Positions 31,933 through 38,804 of a DNA stretch of 47,101 bases are shown here, one piece after another (positions within the stretch are counted from its first letter, which is position 1; every line of letters begins with the position of its first letter). The stretch covers positions 1 to 47,101 of the IMG/VR virus record IMGVR_UViG_3300046028_004163; one strand, written 5' to 3'. Source of the stretch: a virus. The position numbers and the translations under genes were made by a program. The notes under the pieces were generated by a model. It did no database searches, had not been told where the DNA came from, and saw only the letters and a program-made list of their open reading frames with translations.

Positions 31933-32619
31933 TCAACGCCCAAGAAAACTTTTGATAATTTCGGCTTGCTTTGCCCTTGCTGCGAGCTTTGCTGCGGCCC
32001 ATGCTGCGGCCCATGCTGCGCTCTGTGCTGCGTCCTCTGCTGCGTGGTGTGCTGCGGCAAATGCTGCGTGCGGTGCTGCGCGCTTTGCTGCGGCCTCTTC
32101 TGCGTGGTGTGCTGCGGCAAATGCTGCGTGCGGTGCTGCGCGCTTTGCTGCGGCCTCTGCTGCGTGGTGTGCTGCGGCAAATGCTGCGTGCGGTGCTGCG
32201 CTCTGTGCTGCGGCAAGCTCTTCCTCTGTCGCCTCACCATTCGCAAAGCGCTCTGCAACATCAAGTGCATTTAAACTGATCGGGTCAGTTATTAGATACT
32301 GAACTTCACGCACAAATTTAACCGCCATTAAACGAGCTACTTTGTCACATTTTTGTGTCGTTGCACATAGCGCCCACAAGCAGTCATCTACTCCGTTTGA
32401 TTCAAGAATATCAAGAATATTGATTTCTTCTTTGTGATCAAATCGGATATAGCTACACCTATCGTCGTCTTTTTCTGTAAATGGTAAGTTTTGCAGCGAG
32501 CGGACAACTTTGTTATATCCATCGCAGCAAGCGCCAGCTTTGCGTAATTGTTTTAGCGTGGTGGTTAAAATAAATCGTTCTTGTTTTGCTGGGATGATTG
32601 CTTCGATTTGGCTAATCAT
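31933..32619 (-). CDS. Protein with Ala/His-rich 20-residue tandem repeats
   Basis: 228 aa. Residues 1-130 form a normal globular domain (ISQIEAIIPAKQERFILTTT, then VDDCLWALCATTQKCDKVAR). The rest is a long helix made of three 20-residue repeats (PHAAFAAAHHAAEAAAKRAA type), encoded by near-identical 60-bp DNA repeats. It probably forms a helical rod. Ala-repeat tails of this kind are known in phage proteins of unknown role. Its promoter lies at 32662-32690. Confidence 0.75.
   Translation of the reverse strand: MISQIEAIIPAKQERFILTTTLKQLRKAGACCDGYNKVVRSLQNLPFTEKDDDRCSYIRFDHKEEINILDILESNGVDDCLWALCATTQKCDKVARLMAVKFVREVQYLITDPISLNALDVAERFANGEATEEELAAAQSAAPHAAFAAAHHAAEAAAKRAAPHAAFAAAHHAEEAAAKRAAPHAAFAAAHHAAEDAAQSAAWAAAWAAAKLAARAKQAEIIKSFLGR
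32041..32220 (-). repeat. Three 60-bp tandem coding repeats
   Basis: 32041-32100, 32101-32160 and 32161-32220 are near-identical 60-mers; the first two differ at base 59, and the third diverges in its last 20 bases. Fast-changing copy number would alter rod length of the 31933 protein. Confidence 0.95.
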
Positions 32620-32661
32620 TTTGAAACTCCGTTACGTTGCGTTGTTTGATTCGATGTAGTG

Positions 32662-32690
32662 ATTATAACTAAGTGTATAAAATTATGCAA
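32662..32690 (-). promoter_or_regulatory. Moron promoter with palindromic operator
   Basis: - strand TTGCAT (32690-32685), 17 bp, TATAAT (32667-32662); palindrome TGTATAAAATTATGCA at 32674-32689. Drives the Ala-repeat gene. Confidence 0.8.
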
Positions 32691-32710
32691 GCACTATCTT
32701 TGCATTTAGT

Positions 32711-32719
32711 TGTTATAAT
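32711..32719 (+). promoter_or_regulatory. Extended -10 late promoter for portal
   Basis: TGTTATAAT, 27 bp before ATG 32746, with no clear -35. Member of the late class. Confidence 0.7.
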
Positions 32720-32745
32720 GATAAAAATTATCCGAGGTTGACAGA

Positions 32746-34065
32746 ATGAATTTAATGATGACGATAAATAACGCTGTGTCTATGGCTCGCCAAGCATTCG
32801 CAGGTGGCATGTCGCTAGACAGCAAGCGGCCTGATGCGTGGTGTACCTATGGCTACCCGACTGAGATTAGTTTCGAGGAGTTTAAGACAGCATACGAACG
32901 CACGGGCGCGGGGCATGGTGCGGTAGAGCGTATCTTAGGCAAATGCTGGGAGAAAGTGCCACGAATTAAACTTGATGATGGTAAGGATAACGAATCAACA
33001 TGGGAAAAACAGGTAGGTGTATTCTTTCAAGAAAAGAAAACGAATGTATGGAATAAAATTATCGAGCTAGACCGCCGTGGCTTGGTGGGCTATTACTCGG
33101 CTATCATTTATCAAGTAGCTGATAACAAGCGATGGGATCAACCGCTTGAAACCGCCCAGCGTCTAGTAAAGATCATTCCTTGCTGGGAAAATGAGATTAA
33201 GGCCAGCGCTTGGGATATGGATCAATCATCAGAACGATATGGCGAGCCTACCATGTGGAGCTACACCGAGAACAGGCCATTTGCTCAGGATAAGCAGCCG
33301 GTTACACAGGTGCAGATCCACTGGACACGAGTTCAAGAGATGCGGACTGTTCCACTACTAAAGGCCGGTTTTAATCACCTTCTTGATATGTGCAAGGTTT
33401 CCGGTGGTAGTGGCGAGTCATTCCTAAAGAATAGCGCACGCACTGTCTCTGTGGAGTTTGATAAAGATGCAGATCCGACAGTAAAGGGTGTCGATGGGGA
33501 AGAGCCAGTCAGCCTAAAGGACGCTCTAAATAAGCAGATCCAAGCGCTTAATACCAATCAAGATGCGGCCATTGTTCTGCAAGGTGCAAAGGTAACTACA
33601 CTACAAACGACCATTGCAGATCCCACTGGACCTTGGTCTGTGCCTGCTAATGAGTTTGCGGCTTCTGTTCAATTGCCATTTACCGTTCTATTCGGACAGC
33701 AAACAGGACGACTAGCATCAGATCAAGACAAGGTAGACACGGCCAATCGTTGTGGATCACGCCGTTTAACTGAATGCGAGCCTATGCTAACTGAGTTTAT
33801 TCGTCGCATGCAGAGCGCCAATCTATTGCCAGCTGGTGAGTTCAAGATTGAATGGTCTGATTTACTTGAGCCAAGCGACAAAGATCGGCTAGAGAAGACC
33901 AAGATCATGGCCGATACAAATAAAGTTACGTTTGAATCAGGAGCAGAGCCAGTTTATACGCAAGAGGAGATGCGATTGATGGCTGATTATGATCCGATGG
34001 AGATTGAGAGGCCGGTGGTGGATGTGCCGCCAGAAACGATGGGAAAAGACAAAGTAGAGATGTAA
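32746..34065 (+). CDS. Portal protein (DUF1073-like)
   Basis: 439 aa. Recognisable blocks: WCTYGYPTEISFEEFKTAYE, GHGAVERILGKCWEKVP, IELDRRGLVGYYSAIIYQ, and FTVLFGQQTGRLASDQDKVD then NRCGSRRLTECEPML. This is the DUF1073 portal type that forms the 12-mer DNA gate at one capsid vertex. It follows TerL as expected, though separated by a moron island. GAGG sits 8 bases before ATG. Somewhat shorter than many portals. Confidence 0.85.
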   Translation: MNLMMTINNAVSMARQAFAGGMSLDSKRPDAWCTYGYPTEISFEEFKTAYERTGAGHGAVERILGKCWEKVPRIKLDDGKDNESTWEKQVGVFFQEKKTNVWNKIIELDRRGLVGYYSAIIYQVADNKRWDQPLETAQRLVKIIPCWENEIKASAWDMDQSSERYGEPTMWSYTENRPFAQDKQPVTQVQIHWTRVQEMRTVPLLKAGFNHLLDMCKVSGGSGESFLKNSARTVSVEFDKDADPTVKGVDGEEPVSLKDALNKQIQALNTNQDAAIVLQGAKVTTLQTTIADPTGPWSVPANEFAASVQLPFTVLFGQQTGRLASDQDKVDTANRCGSRRLTECEPMLTEFIRRMQSANLLPAGEFKIEWSDLLEPSDKDRLEKTKIMADTNKVTFESGAEPVYTQEEMRLMADYDPMEIERPVVDVPPETMGKDKVEM

Positions 34066-34090
34066 AAAAAGCCCCGTCATGGGGCTTTTT
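34066..34090. terminator. Rho-independent terminator after portal
   Basis: GCCCC, loop GTCAT, GGGGC with A5 and T5 flanks; works on both strands, also for the leftward gene at 34092. Confidence 0.8.
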
Positions 34091-34091
34091 G

Positions 34092-34460
34092 TTAATATTC
34101 CAATCGAAAACCGTATGGATTCAATATTTGATTCAGAATTCCAAGCAATTCATTTTTTCTATTTGCTAATGCCAATCCATCTGCATTTACTTGTGCTAGT
34201 TCTTTAAGTAACTGCTCGATAGTCTGCTGTTGTGGTGCTGGATCTTCTTCAATAATATCGAACTCGTGACTGGCAAACCAATAAACACCTTCATTTGAAA
34301 TCATTGAACATACAACGCCAAACTCGGAATCTTTTACATACACACCACCTTTCTCTTTATCTTTTTCAGCATAAACGTCCACAGGGAATTTAATTGCTTG
34401 AAGATCGGCAAAACAACCATGACATTTAATACGCACCTTAACCAATTTTTCTTTGTTCAT
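34092..34460 (-). CDS. Unknown protein with CxxC motif
   Basis: 122 aa from ATG 34460; the frame extension to 34514 lies in the next gene. Begins NKEKLVKVRIKCHGCFADLQ with a possible single metal-binding CxxC, then a beta region and a coiled-coil end (TIEQLLKELAQVNADGLALA). Unknown role in a moron island. Confidence 0.6.
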   Translation of the reverse strand: MNKEKLVKVRIKCHGCFADLQAIKFPVDVYAEKDKEKGGVYVKDSEFGVVCSMISNEGVYWFASHEFDIIEEDPAPQQQTIEQLLKELAQVNADGLALANRKNELLGILNQILNPYGFRLEY

Positions 34461-34465
34461 TTTGT

Positions 34466-34840
34466 TTATCCAATAACAACAGGCCGCATAACTAGTGAAT
34501 TGCGCCAGTCGCATGAGCCATGGGTGAATGATGAAAAAATACTAGGGTCTACTACAAATCCTTCCTTGTCTCTATGCCACCATCCAGAAGACTTAACTGG
34601 CTCGCCATGGAATAACCTACTACCACCATCGTCATCGGTTGCCATCGCCACAAAATCATCACGCACATGCCCCCAATCAATCCACGGCTTGGATTTGATG
34701 CGGTATTGGAACATAGGATAAAAATCAGGATCTTCGTCATCCATCCATGCCGACTTGAATGCTTTTATTAAAATCTGAACCTCCGGCCTACCCATCCGCT
34801 CCCACTCTGCGACAAGCCATGTGTGGTCGTATTTTTTCAT
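34466..34840 (-). CDS. Unknown acidic protein
   Basis: 124 aa with AAGGAATGG before ATG. Trp- and Asp-rich (WLVAEWERMGRPEVQILIKA, then DDEDPDFYPMFQYRIK). No family recognised. Adjacent to small genes with tight spacing. Confidence 0.6.
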   Translation of the reverse strand: MKKYDHTWLVAEWERMGRPEVQILIKAFKSAWMDDEDPDFYPMFQYRIKSKPWIDWGHVRDDFVAMATDDDGGSRLFHGEPVKSSGWWHRDKEGFVVDPSIFSSFTHGSCDWRNSLVMRPVVIG

Positions 34841-35046
34841 TTTCCATTCCTTAGCTTAGACAGTGATCTAGTAAGATCCATTGATGCACGATTAACTGAA
34901 CCCTGTTCTTTTGGGAAGATATAAATATCAACATCCATTCTGCCGTATTTAGGATGATGGCAATCTGAAACTTCAATTAAAAATTCTGCTTTCTTAATGA
35001 ATCGCTTAGCTTCATTAACTGCGTCTAATAGGTTGCTTGGTGTCAT
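34837..35046 (-). CDS. Small unknown protein
   Basis: 69 aa; GGAGATAAATTTAA precedes ATG 35046; 4-base overlap with 34466. Contains SDCHHPKYGRMDVDIYIFPK. Function unknown. Confidence 0.55.
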   Translation of the reverse strand: MTPSNLLDAVNEAKRFIKKAEFLIEVSDCHHPKYGRMDVDIYIFPKEQGSVNRASMDLTRSLSKLRNGK

Positions 35047-35052
35047 TTAAAT

Positions 35053-35193
35053 TTATCTCCAAATATCAAAAAAATACGTTTTTACATCAAGCATAACTCG
35101 GTAAATAAACTTGTCTATTCCAAGTAATACCAATGCAATACCAGAAATCATGCCAAACATTAAATATAGTGCAGACACTATGTCATCGCTCAT
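35053..35193 (-). CDS. Small membrane protein
   Basis: 46 aa with one strong membrane helix (LYLMFGMISGIALVLLGID) and a basic end; GGGAGA upstream. Short for ORF prediction but bracketed by overlapping genes. Confidence 0.55.
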   Translation of the reverse strand: MSDDIVSALYLMFGMISGIALVLLGIDKFIYRVMLDVKTYFFDIWR

Positions 35194-35387
35194 TTCATCT
35201 TCTCCCATTTAACTTTATCAGCAGCACTACCGCGACAACTTAAACATAATCCATCGTACTCACTGCCGTATCCTTTGCCGCATCTACAAATAGGCTCATT
35301 AGTTCTTGAGCTGCGCTTCCATAGATGCTTAGGCAATGGCTCCTTTACGTTTCTATTGCTTGTTTTTGTGGTTATGTAATATTCCAT
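35190..35387 (-). CDS. Zinc-ribbon protein
   Basis: 65 aa from ATG 35387 (GTG one codon earlier ignored). A C4 cluster, CRCGKGYGSEYDGLCLSCRG, follows a basic N-terminus (KHLWKRSSRTNEPI). Small zinc ribbons bind nucleic acid or protein. 4-base overlaps on both sides. Confidence 0.65.
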   Translation of the reverse strand: MEYYITTKTSNRNVKEPLPKHLWKRSSRTNEPICRCGKGYGSEYDGLCLSCRGSAADKVKWEKMK

Positions 35388-35545
35388 CACTTAGCCTCAA
35401 CAAGAATAAAATCACGATGATCATGCTTGGTAAACCTACTTAGCATCGTGCATGCTTCATGATGGTTTAATGGCGACGATGTCATCACGGTTATTTTCTT
35501 AGTTTTTACGTTTACGCAATGTATGTGGAATAATTTTTCAGACAT
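35387..35545 (-). CDS. Small basic protein, unknown
   Basis: 52 aa, not found by length-filtered scans. Contains EKLFHIHCVNVKTKKITVMT and a HDHRDFILVEAK end; shares ATGA with the zinc-ribbon gene. First gene after the moron promoter at 35580-35608. Confidence 0.55.
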   Translation of the reverse strand: MSEKLFHIHCVNVKTKKITVMTSSPLNHHEACTMLSRFTKHDHRDFILVEAK

Positions 35546-35579
35546 TTTCTAACCCCGTTAAGTTATTTGGTATGCCTGC

Positions 35580-35608
35580 ATTATTAACTAACGCATAAAA
35601 CTATGCAA
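35580..35608 (-). promoter_or_regulatory. Moron promoter with palindromic operator
   Basis: - strand TTGCAT (35608-35603), 17 bp, AATAAT (35585-35580); operator CGCATAAAACTATGCA on the + strand. Drives 35545 to 34092. Confidence 0.75.
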
Positions 35609-35616
35609 GCACTAAA

Positions 35617-35828
35617 TCACAAATCAATATTTAAATTTTTAGCGACTATAAAATACACTGCTTTCCTCTTCATGCTCTTAGTTGGTTCTGCGTAGATCAT
35701 ATTACGAAGCAGTCCAAGCGTCTTGTATTTTTCCAAAATGTGACGCATTCATCCTGATAATCTGGATATTTCGCCATCTTCTTGAGAAACGTCTCTGCCT
35801 CCTGCTTTGTTGGTTGTCTTATCTTCAT
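35617..35828 (-). pseudogene. 70-aa protein gene split by a 1-base frameshift
   Basis: From ATG 35828 the frame reads 43 codons to an early TGA. Adding one A to the A5 tract (T5 on the + strand, 35728-35732) would continue it as KKYKTLGLLRNMIYAEPTKS and on to TGA at 35619-35617, a 70-residue protein. The 212-base length fits exactly one missing base. Could be a real mutation, a frameshift signal or a homopolymer error. Confidence 0.55.
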
Positions 35829-35851
35829 GTATAGAATAATACGCAATCATT

Positions 35852-35860
35852 TGTTATAAT
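35852..35860 (+). promoter_or_regulatory. Extended -10 late promoter for the head gene
   Basis: TGTTATAAT, 24 bp ahead of ATG 35884; late class. Confidence 0.7.
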
Positions 35861-35883
35861 ACAAATATTATTTAAGGATCATC

Positions 35884-36789
35884 ATGAAAAACCCAATAAT
35901 CCCACGCAGCAAGACAGATCCGGTAGGTGCAAATCGTATCTTAACCAAGGCACTAAAAGAGATTGACGCACGCTTTAAAGGCGCTGAGAGCGATTTGCTA
36001 GCTGCATTCAATGCAATACCAGTCTATGCATTTAACGATCTGGCAGAGGTGGCTTATGGCCTATCTAATGCTGATCGCTTAGCACTTGCTGAGACAACGC
36101 AGCGTATTCTTGATAAGTGGCTAGTAGATGGAAAATCACCCGATGACTTTTTCTATGCAACGTTCAGCGAGCAGGCAGTAAAGAAAGCAACGGCTATCGC
36201 ATACACGAACATAGCCGCCGTTAGTGCCACCTACGCCGCTGCTAAGTCGCTTTCTAATATCATTCATAGCCAACCATATCAAAACGCGATCGCGACAGCT
36301 CAGTTTAAGAGTTATTCTCACTGGGTTGGTCTTAGCGCACAAACTAAAGCGGATTTGATGCAAGTGATCGCTCAAGCAGTAGCAAGCGGGAATAATCCTA
36401 AGAGTGTCGTAACAGAAATAAGCGATAGGTTAGGAGTTAGCAGAAGTAAAGCGCGTCAATATGCGCAAACCGAAATAACTGATACTTTGCGACAGACGAC
36501 GATAAACGAGGACGCCAGGGTAGAAAAAGAATACGGCATAAAAACGGGCCTACTCCACACTTCGGCATTTCTTCCAACAACTAGGCCAACACATGCGGCT
36601 AGATCTGGGAAGGTGTACACAAGGGAGCAGGTGGAAGAATTCTATAGCCAAATAAAAAACAAGGCGAATTGCCACTGTGGGATTACTACTGTGCTATTAG
36701 ATGAAAACGGAAAACCATTATTAACAAAAAACCTAACTGAAAGAATGGAGGAAGAAAGAAAAAAATGGGAAGATAAATACGGTGAATAG
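35884..36789 (+). CDS. Minor head protein, SPP1 gp7 / Mu gpF-like
   Basis: 301 aa. Helical N-terminus, then QYAQTEITDTLRQTTINEDA and the C-terminal RPTHAARSGKVYT with NKANCHCGIT, the classic Phage_Mu_F ending (Cys/His cluster). These proteins are carried in a few copies per capsid and help head morphogenesis or ejection. Location between portal and protease matches. AAGGAT SD. Confidence 0.88.
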   Translation: MKNPIIPRSKTDPVGANRILTKALKEIDARFKGAESDLLAAFNAIPVYAFNDLAEVAYGLSNADRLALAETTQRILDKWLVDGKSPDDFFYATFSEQAVKKATAIAYTNIAAVSATYAAAKSLSNIIHSQPYQNAIATAQFKSYSHWVGLSAQTKADLMQVIAQAVASGNNPKSVVTEISDRLGVSRSKARQYAQTEITDTLRQTTINEDARVEKEYGIKTGLLHTSAFLPTTRPTHAARSGKVYTREQVEEFYSQIKNKANCHCGITTVLLDENGKPLLTKNLTERMEEERKKWEDKYGE

Positions 36790-36790
36790 C

Positions 36791-36820
36791 AAAAAAGCCC
36801 ACTGTATGTGGGCTTTTTTA
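36791..36820. terminator. Bidirectional terminator
   Basis: AAAAAAGCCCAC, loop TGTAT, GTGGGCTTTTTT. Ends the head gene and the convergent AP2/HNH gene. Confidence 0.9.
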
Positions 36821-37432
36821 TTAGTAATGAGTTGTTTCTATGTCGATATCCAAATCACCCTGTACCTTGTCTGCAATCCTATTCAGTGCCGCAACCAGCC
36901 TTTCGTCATTCTCTTCCTTAGCAGCATCCCTGATGATTGCTATCTTTGCACGCTGCCATGCTTGATGGGCTTGGTGTGGGCAGTCAAAACAACCAAGGTG
37001 TGTAACTTTAGAGTTTATATTTACCTGAGATTTTAGCTTTCTCTTTGATTTATTAAAATACAAACCAATTGGGTATTCTCCTCTTCTTGAGGCATGGAAT
37101 ATAGTTAAACTATTTATTTTTTGAGAAACAAAAATGCACGTATCAGGCCCATAAACTTTGTTGCCACTAACCAATAGATCCTTATCTAGCTCTTTCGCTT
37201 CCCAGTCCTGAGTCTCCATCCATGCTTTAAATTTACTAAAAGTTAGCCATTCATCACAAACGGTGCATCCAACATAGGTTGGAAATCTTGTTTGATATCT
37301 TTCCGAATAACATCTTTTTAGCATGTCGTACCACTTTGAATATATTTTGCATCTAACGCGAGTATTTCCTACCATTGGTCGAAGTGAATAGTCAGCGTCA
37401 TTAGTTCCTATGCCATAAATAAGCTTTTTCAT
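36821..37432 (-). CDS. AP2/HNH-type homing endonuclease-like protein (copy 2)
   Basis: 203 aa from ATG 37432; an extension to GTG 37510 would run through the structured leader and is rejected. Same block order as 18859-19452: KLIYGIGTNDADYSLRP, WYDMLKRCYSERY, TVCDEWLTFSKFKAW, VYGPDTCIFVSQK, then an AP2-like region and a shared ending. A selfish endonuclease candidate in the head module, flanked by terminator and leader. Confidence 0.75.
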   Translation of the reverse strand: MKKLIYGIGTNDADYSLRPMVGNTRVRCKIYSKWYDMLKRCYSERYQTRFPTYVGCTVCDEWLTFSKFKAWMETQDWEAKELDKDLLVSGNKVYGPDTCIFVSQKINSLTIFHASRRGEYPIGLYFNKSKRKLKSQVNINSKVTHLGCFDCPHQAHQAWQRAKIAIIRDAAKEENDERLVAALNRIADKVQGDLDIDIETTHY

Positions 37433-37446
37433 AATGTACCACCCAT

Positions 37447-37526
37447 AAAAAAGGGTTTCACCTGACGAGTCTCCCGAAGGAGTTGGCAGAATCGGAACAG
37501 CACCGACCACCCGTCATGTGAAACCC
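37447..37526 (-). promoter_or_regulatory. Structured leader of the AP2/HNH gene, attenuator-like
   Basis: On the - strand, an outer stem of 9 plus 5 bp (GGGTTTCAC/GTGAAACCC and TGACG/CGTCA, one mismatch) encloses two hairpins, one with a C(TTCG)G tetraloop and one TCGG/CCGA. The outer stem is followed by T6 and then the start codon region, so it resembles an intrinsic terminator or a riboswitch-like switch. A TCCCT/AGGGA hairpin precedes it (37539-37552). Confidence 0.6.
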
Positions 37527-37662
37527 TACTGTTTTTAGTCCCTGCCAAGGGATAAACATATGTTATTATACACAAGCAGCAAAGTCAAGCTTATAAAGAA
37601 AGTAAGAATTTAATGTAAGTTTTACTTTTTATCACGACACTAAATAGCCTAAAAAAACACCT

Positions 37663-37716
37663 TGTGACGCTTAAGGATGTAGATATAAAAACTATCTCTC
37701 GCGCTTAAGCGTCACA
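37663..37716 (-). repeat. 54-bp inverted-repeat element, copy B
   Basis: Arms TGTGACGCTTAAG and CTTAAGCGTCACA. Matches copy A (23314-23368) along nearly its whole length in reverse orientation, including the loop core GATGTAGATATAAAA and CTCTCG. Arm base 13 is G here and C in copy A, with the partner changed too. On the - strand, copy B is followed by AAGGTGTTTTTTT, as copy A on the + strand by AAGCTCTTTTTT. Confidence 0.85.
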
Positions 37717-37757
37717 TATTTATTTTTATATTTTTCACACTTGTAAGAAAATAAATG

Positions 37758-37786
37758 TTGTATATTTTTGTACGATGATTTAAGAT
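37758..37786 (+). promoter_or_regulatory. Moron promoter with operator
   Basis: TTGTAT (37758-37763), 17 bp, TAAGAT (37781-37786); operator TGTATATTTTTGTACG. Drives 37816-38574. Confidence 0.75.
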
Positions 37787-37815
37787 GCAGTCATCAACAA
37801 ACAAGGAGCGGGAAA

Positions 37816-38055
37816 ATGATTGCATACAATGAGGCGCTAGAGTTAGCAGATAAAGCGATAGAAACCAATGGCGGCTATGAATCAGCTAAAATTATTGCGT
37901 TTTCTTCTGCATGGCATAGTCAGGATGAAAATATTAAAGTGCTGCTTGATGTTCTTGAAGATTTAAACTACGCGATTTCTACGTGTGAAGATGTATCGTC
38001 AGATTTGCTAGACCGTGCCGACGAGGTGATTAAGGAATACCGGAGCAATGTGTGA
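37816..38055 (+). CDS. Small unknown protein, rightward moron island
   Basis: 79 aa from ATG 37816 with AAGGAGCGGGAA. Acidic and helical (NEALELADKAIETNGGYESA, then LLDRADEVIKEYRSNV). The next gene overlaps as TGATG. No family recognised. Confidence 0.65.
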   Translation: MIAYNEALELADKAIETNGGYESAKIIAFSSAWHSQDENIKVLLDVLEDLNYAISTCEDVSSDLLDRADEVIKEYRSNV

Positions 38056-38297
38056 TGAAAATGTACTATGCAAACGCATACACACTAACAATCGAAGAGC
38101 GAGAAGTAGTTAGACAGCCAGAAAGAGAGCCGGAAGGATTTGGGTTAAGGGCGATTGATCCATTTTTCAATGCTTGGTTTGAAGATCGTAATGCAGCTAA
38201 GGATCATTTGATTGAGCATGTAAATAGAGAAGTAAATAGATGCAGGATGGCGCTTATGGTTGCAAACGAAGGAATGGTAAAGGTAACTCTTCTATGA
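38055..38297 (+). CDS. Small unknown protein
   Basis: 80 aa from ATG 38055. Contains LTIEEREVVRQPEREPEGFG and a helical end with NREVNRCRMALM. Located upstream of the superinfection immunity gene in the same operon. Confidence 0.6.
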   Translation: MKMYYANAYTLTIEEREVVRQPEREPEGFGLRAIDPFFNAWFEDRNAAKDHLIEHVNREVNRCRMALMVANEGMVKVTLL

Positions 38298-38404
38298 AAT
38301 CCAAAACAGTAAACACACACGTTAAACCTCATTACTACATCAAAGATGGCTATGTTTGCAGAGCATGGCGTGGTCAAGTTAAATTCCTTCATAAGGTGGG
38401 TTGA
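38294..38404 (+). CDS. Tiny basic protein, unknown
   Basis: 36 aa, ATGA overlap: begins MKSKTVNTHVKPHYYIKDGY. Basic, with strand-like content. No SD of its own; coupled translation likely. Confidence 0.5.
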   Translation: MKSKTVNTHVKPHYYIKDGYVCRAWRGQVKFLHKVG

Positions 38405-38406
38405 TC

Positions 38407-38574
38407 ATGACTCTACTAATCGCACTATTCGTATTTTTTCTTTACATGTTTCCAACAATTGCAGCAGCACGATGCGACAACAAAAACACTCAAGCTATTA
38501 GCGTGTTGAATATTTTACTTGGCTGGACTTTCATCGGTTGGGTTGTTTGTTTGGTATGGGCGGTGAAGAAATAG
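38407..38574 (+). CDS. Superinfection immunity protein (T4 Imm-like)
   Basis: 55 aa with two membrane helices: LIALFVFFLYMFPTIAAAR and VLNILLGWTFIGWVVCLVWA. The conserved core, an AAR region, NT(Q)A, then LNxLLGWTxIGWV(V)xLVWA, is the Imm_superinfect (PF14373) signature. T4 Imm blocks DNA entry of later phages. It ends the island operon before a strong terminator. Confidence 0.85.
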   Translation: MTLLIALFVFFLYMFPTIAAARCDNKNTQAISVLNILLGWTFIGWVVCLVWAVKK

Positions 38575-38595
38575 CCTAAACAATATTTTATAGAT

Positions 38596-38627
38596 AGCGC
38601 CATGTGTAACAGCATGGCGCTTTTTTT
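38596..38627 (+). terminator. Rho-independent terminator
   Basis: AGCGCCATG, loop, CATGGCGCT then T7. Ends the island operon. Confidence 0.9.
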
Positions 38628-38633
38628 ATTCTG

Positions 38634-38642
38634 TGGTATAAT
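38634..38642 (+). promoter_or_regulatory. Extended -10 late promoter for the capsid operon
   Basis: TGGTATAAT right after the terminator, opening the protease-capsid block. About 160 bp of leader precede the ATG at 38805; nothing conserved was recognised in that leader. Confidence 0.65.
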
Positions 38643-38804
38643 TGTTTTTGATGCACTAACACGTGCCTATTATCTCGCATGCGGGTAACGTATGGAGCCC
38701 TGTAGAGAGCGTCACTTAGTTGTTTCCCGTTGCGTACAAGGCCACCTAACCGCGCCGATGCTTCACGAAACGCATCAAAATGTATTTTTACACAGGGTTA
38801 TCCC

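Noticed and set aside
31920-32302. Several overlapping long ORFs on both strands over the 60-bp repeats
   Set aside because: Shadows of the repeat; they lack SD sites and the leftward frame alone extends into a globular domain and has a promoter.
37433-37510. Longer N-terminus of the AP2/HNH gene from GTG 37510
   Set aside because: It would cover the structured leader; its paralogue starts exactly at the equivalent of ATG 37432 (GK/KKLxxGxGxNDADY).
37447-37526. Hammerhead ribozyme, because the + strand contains CUGACGA
   Set aside because: The GAAA and NUH core elements are not in the required positions around the three-way junction; only the CUGANGA box matches.
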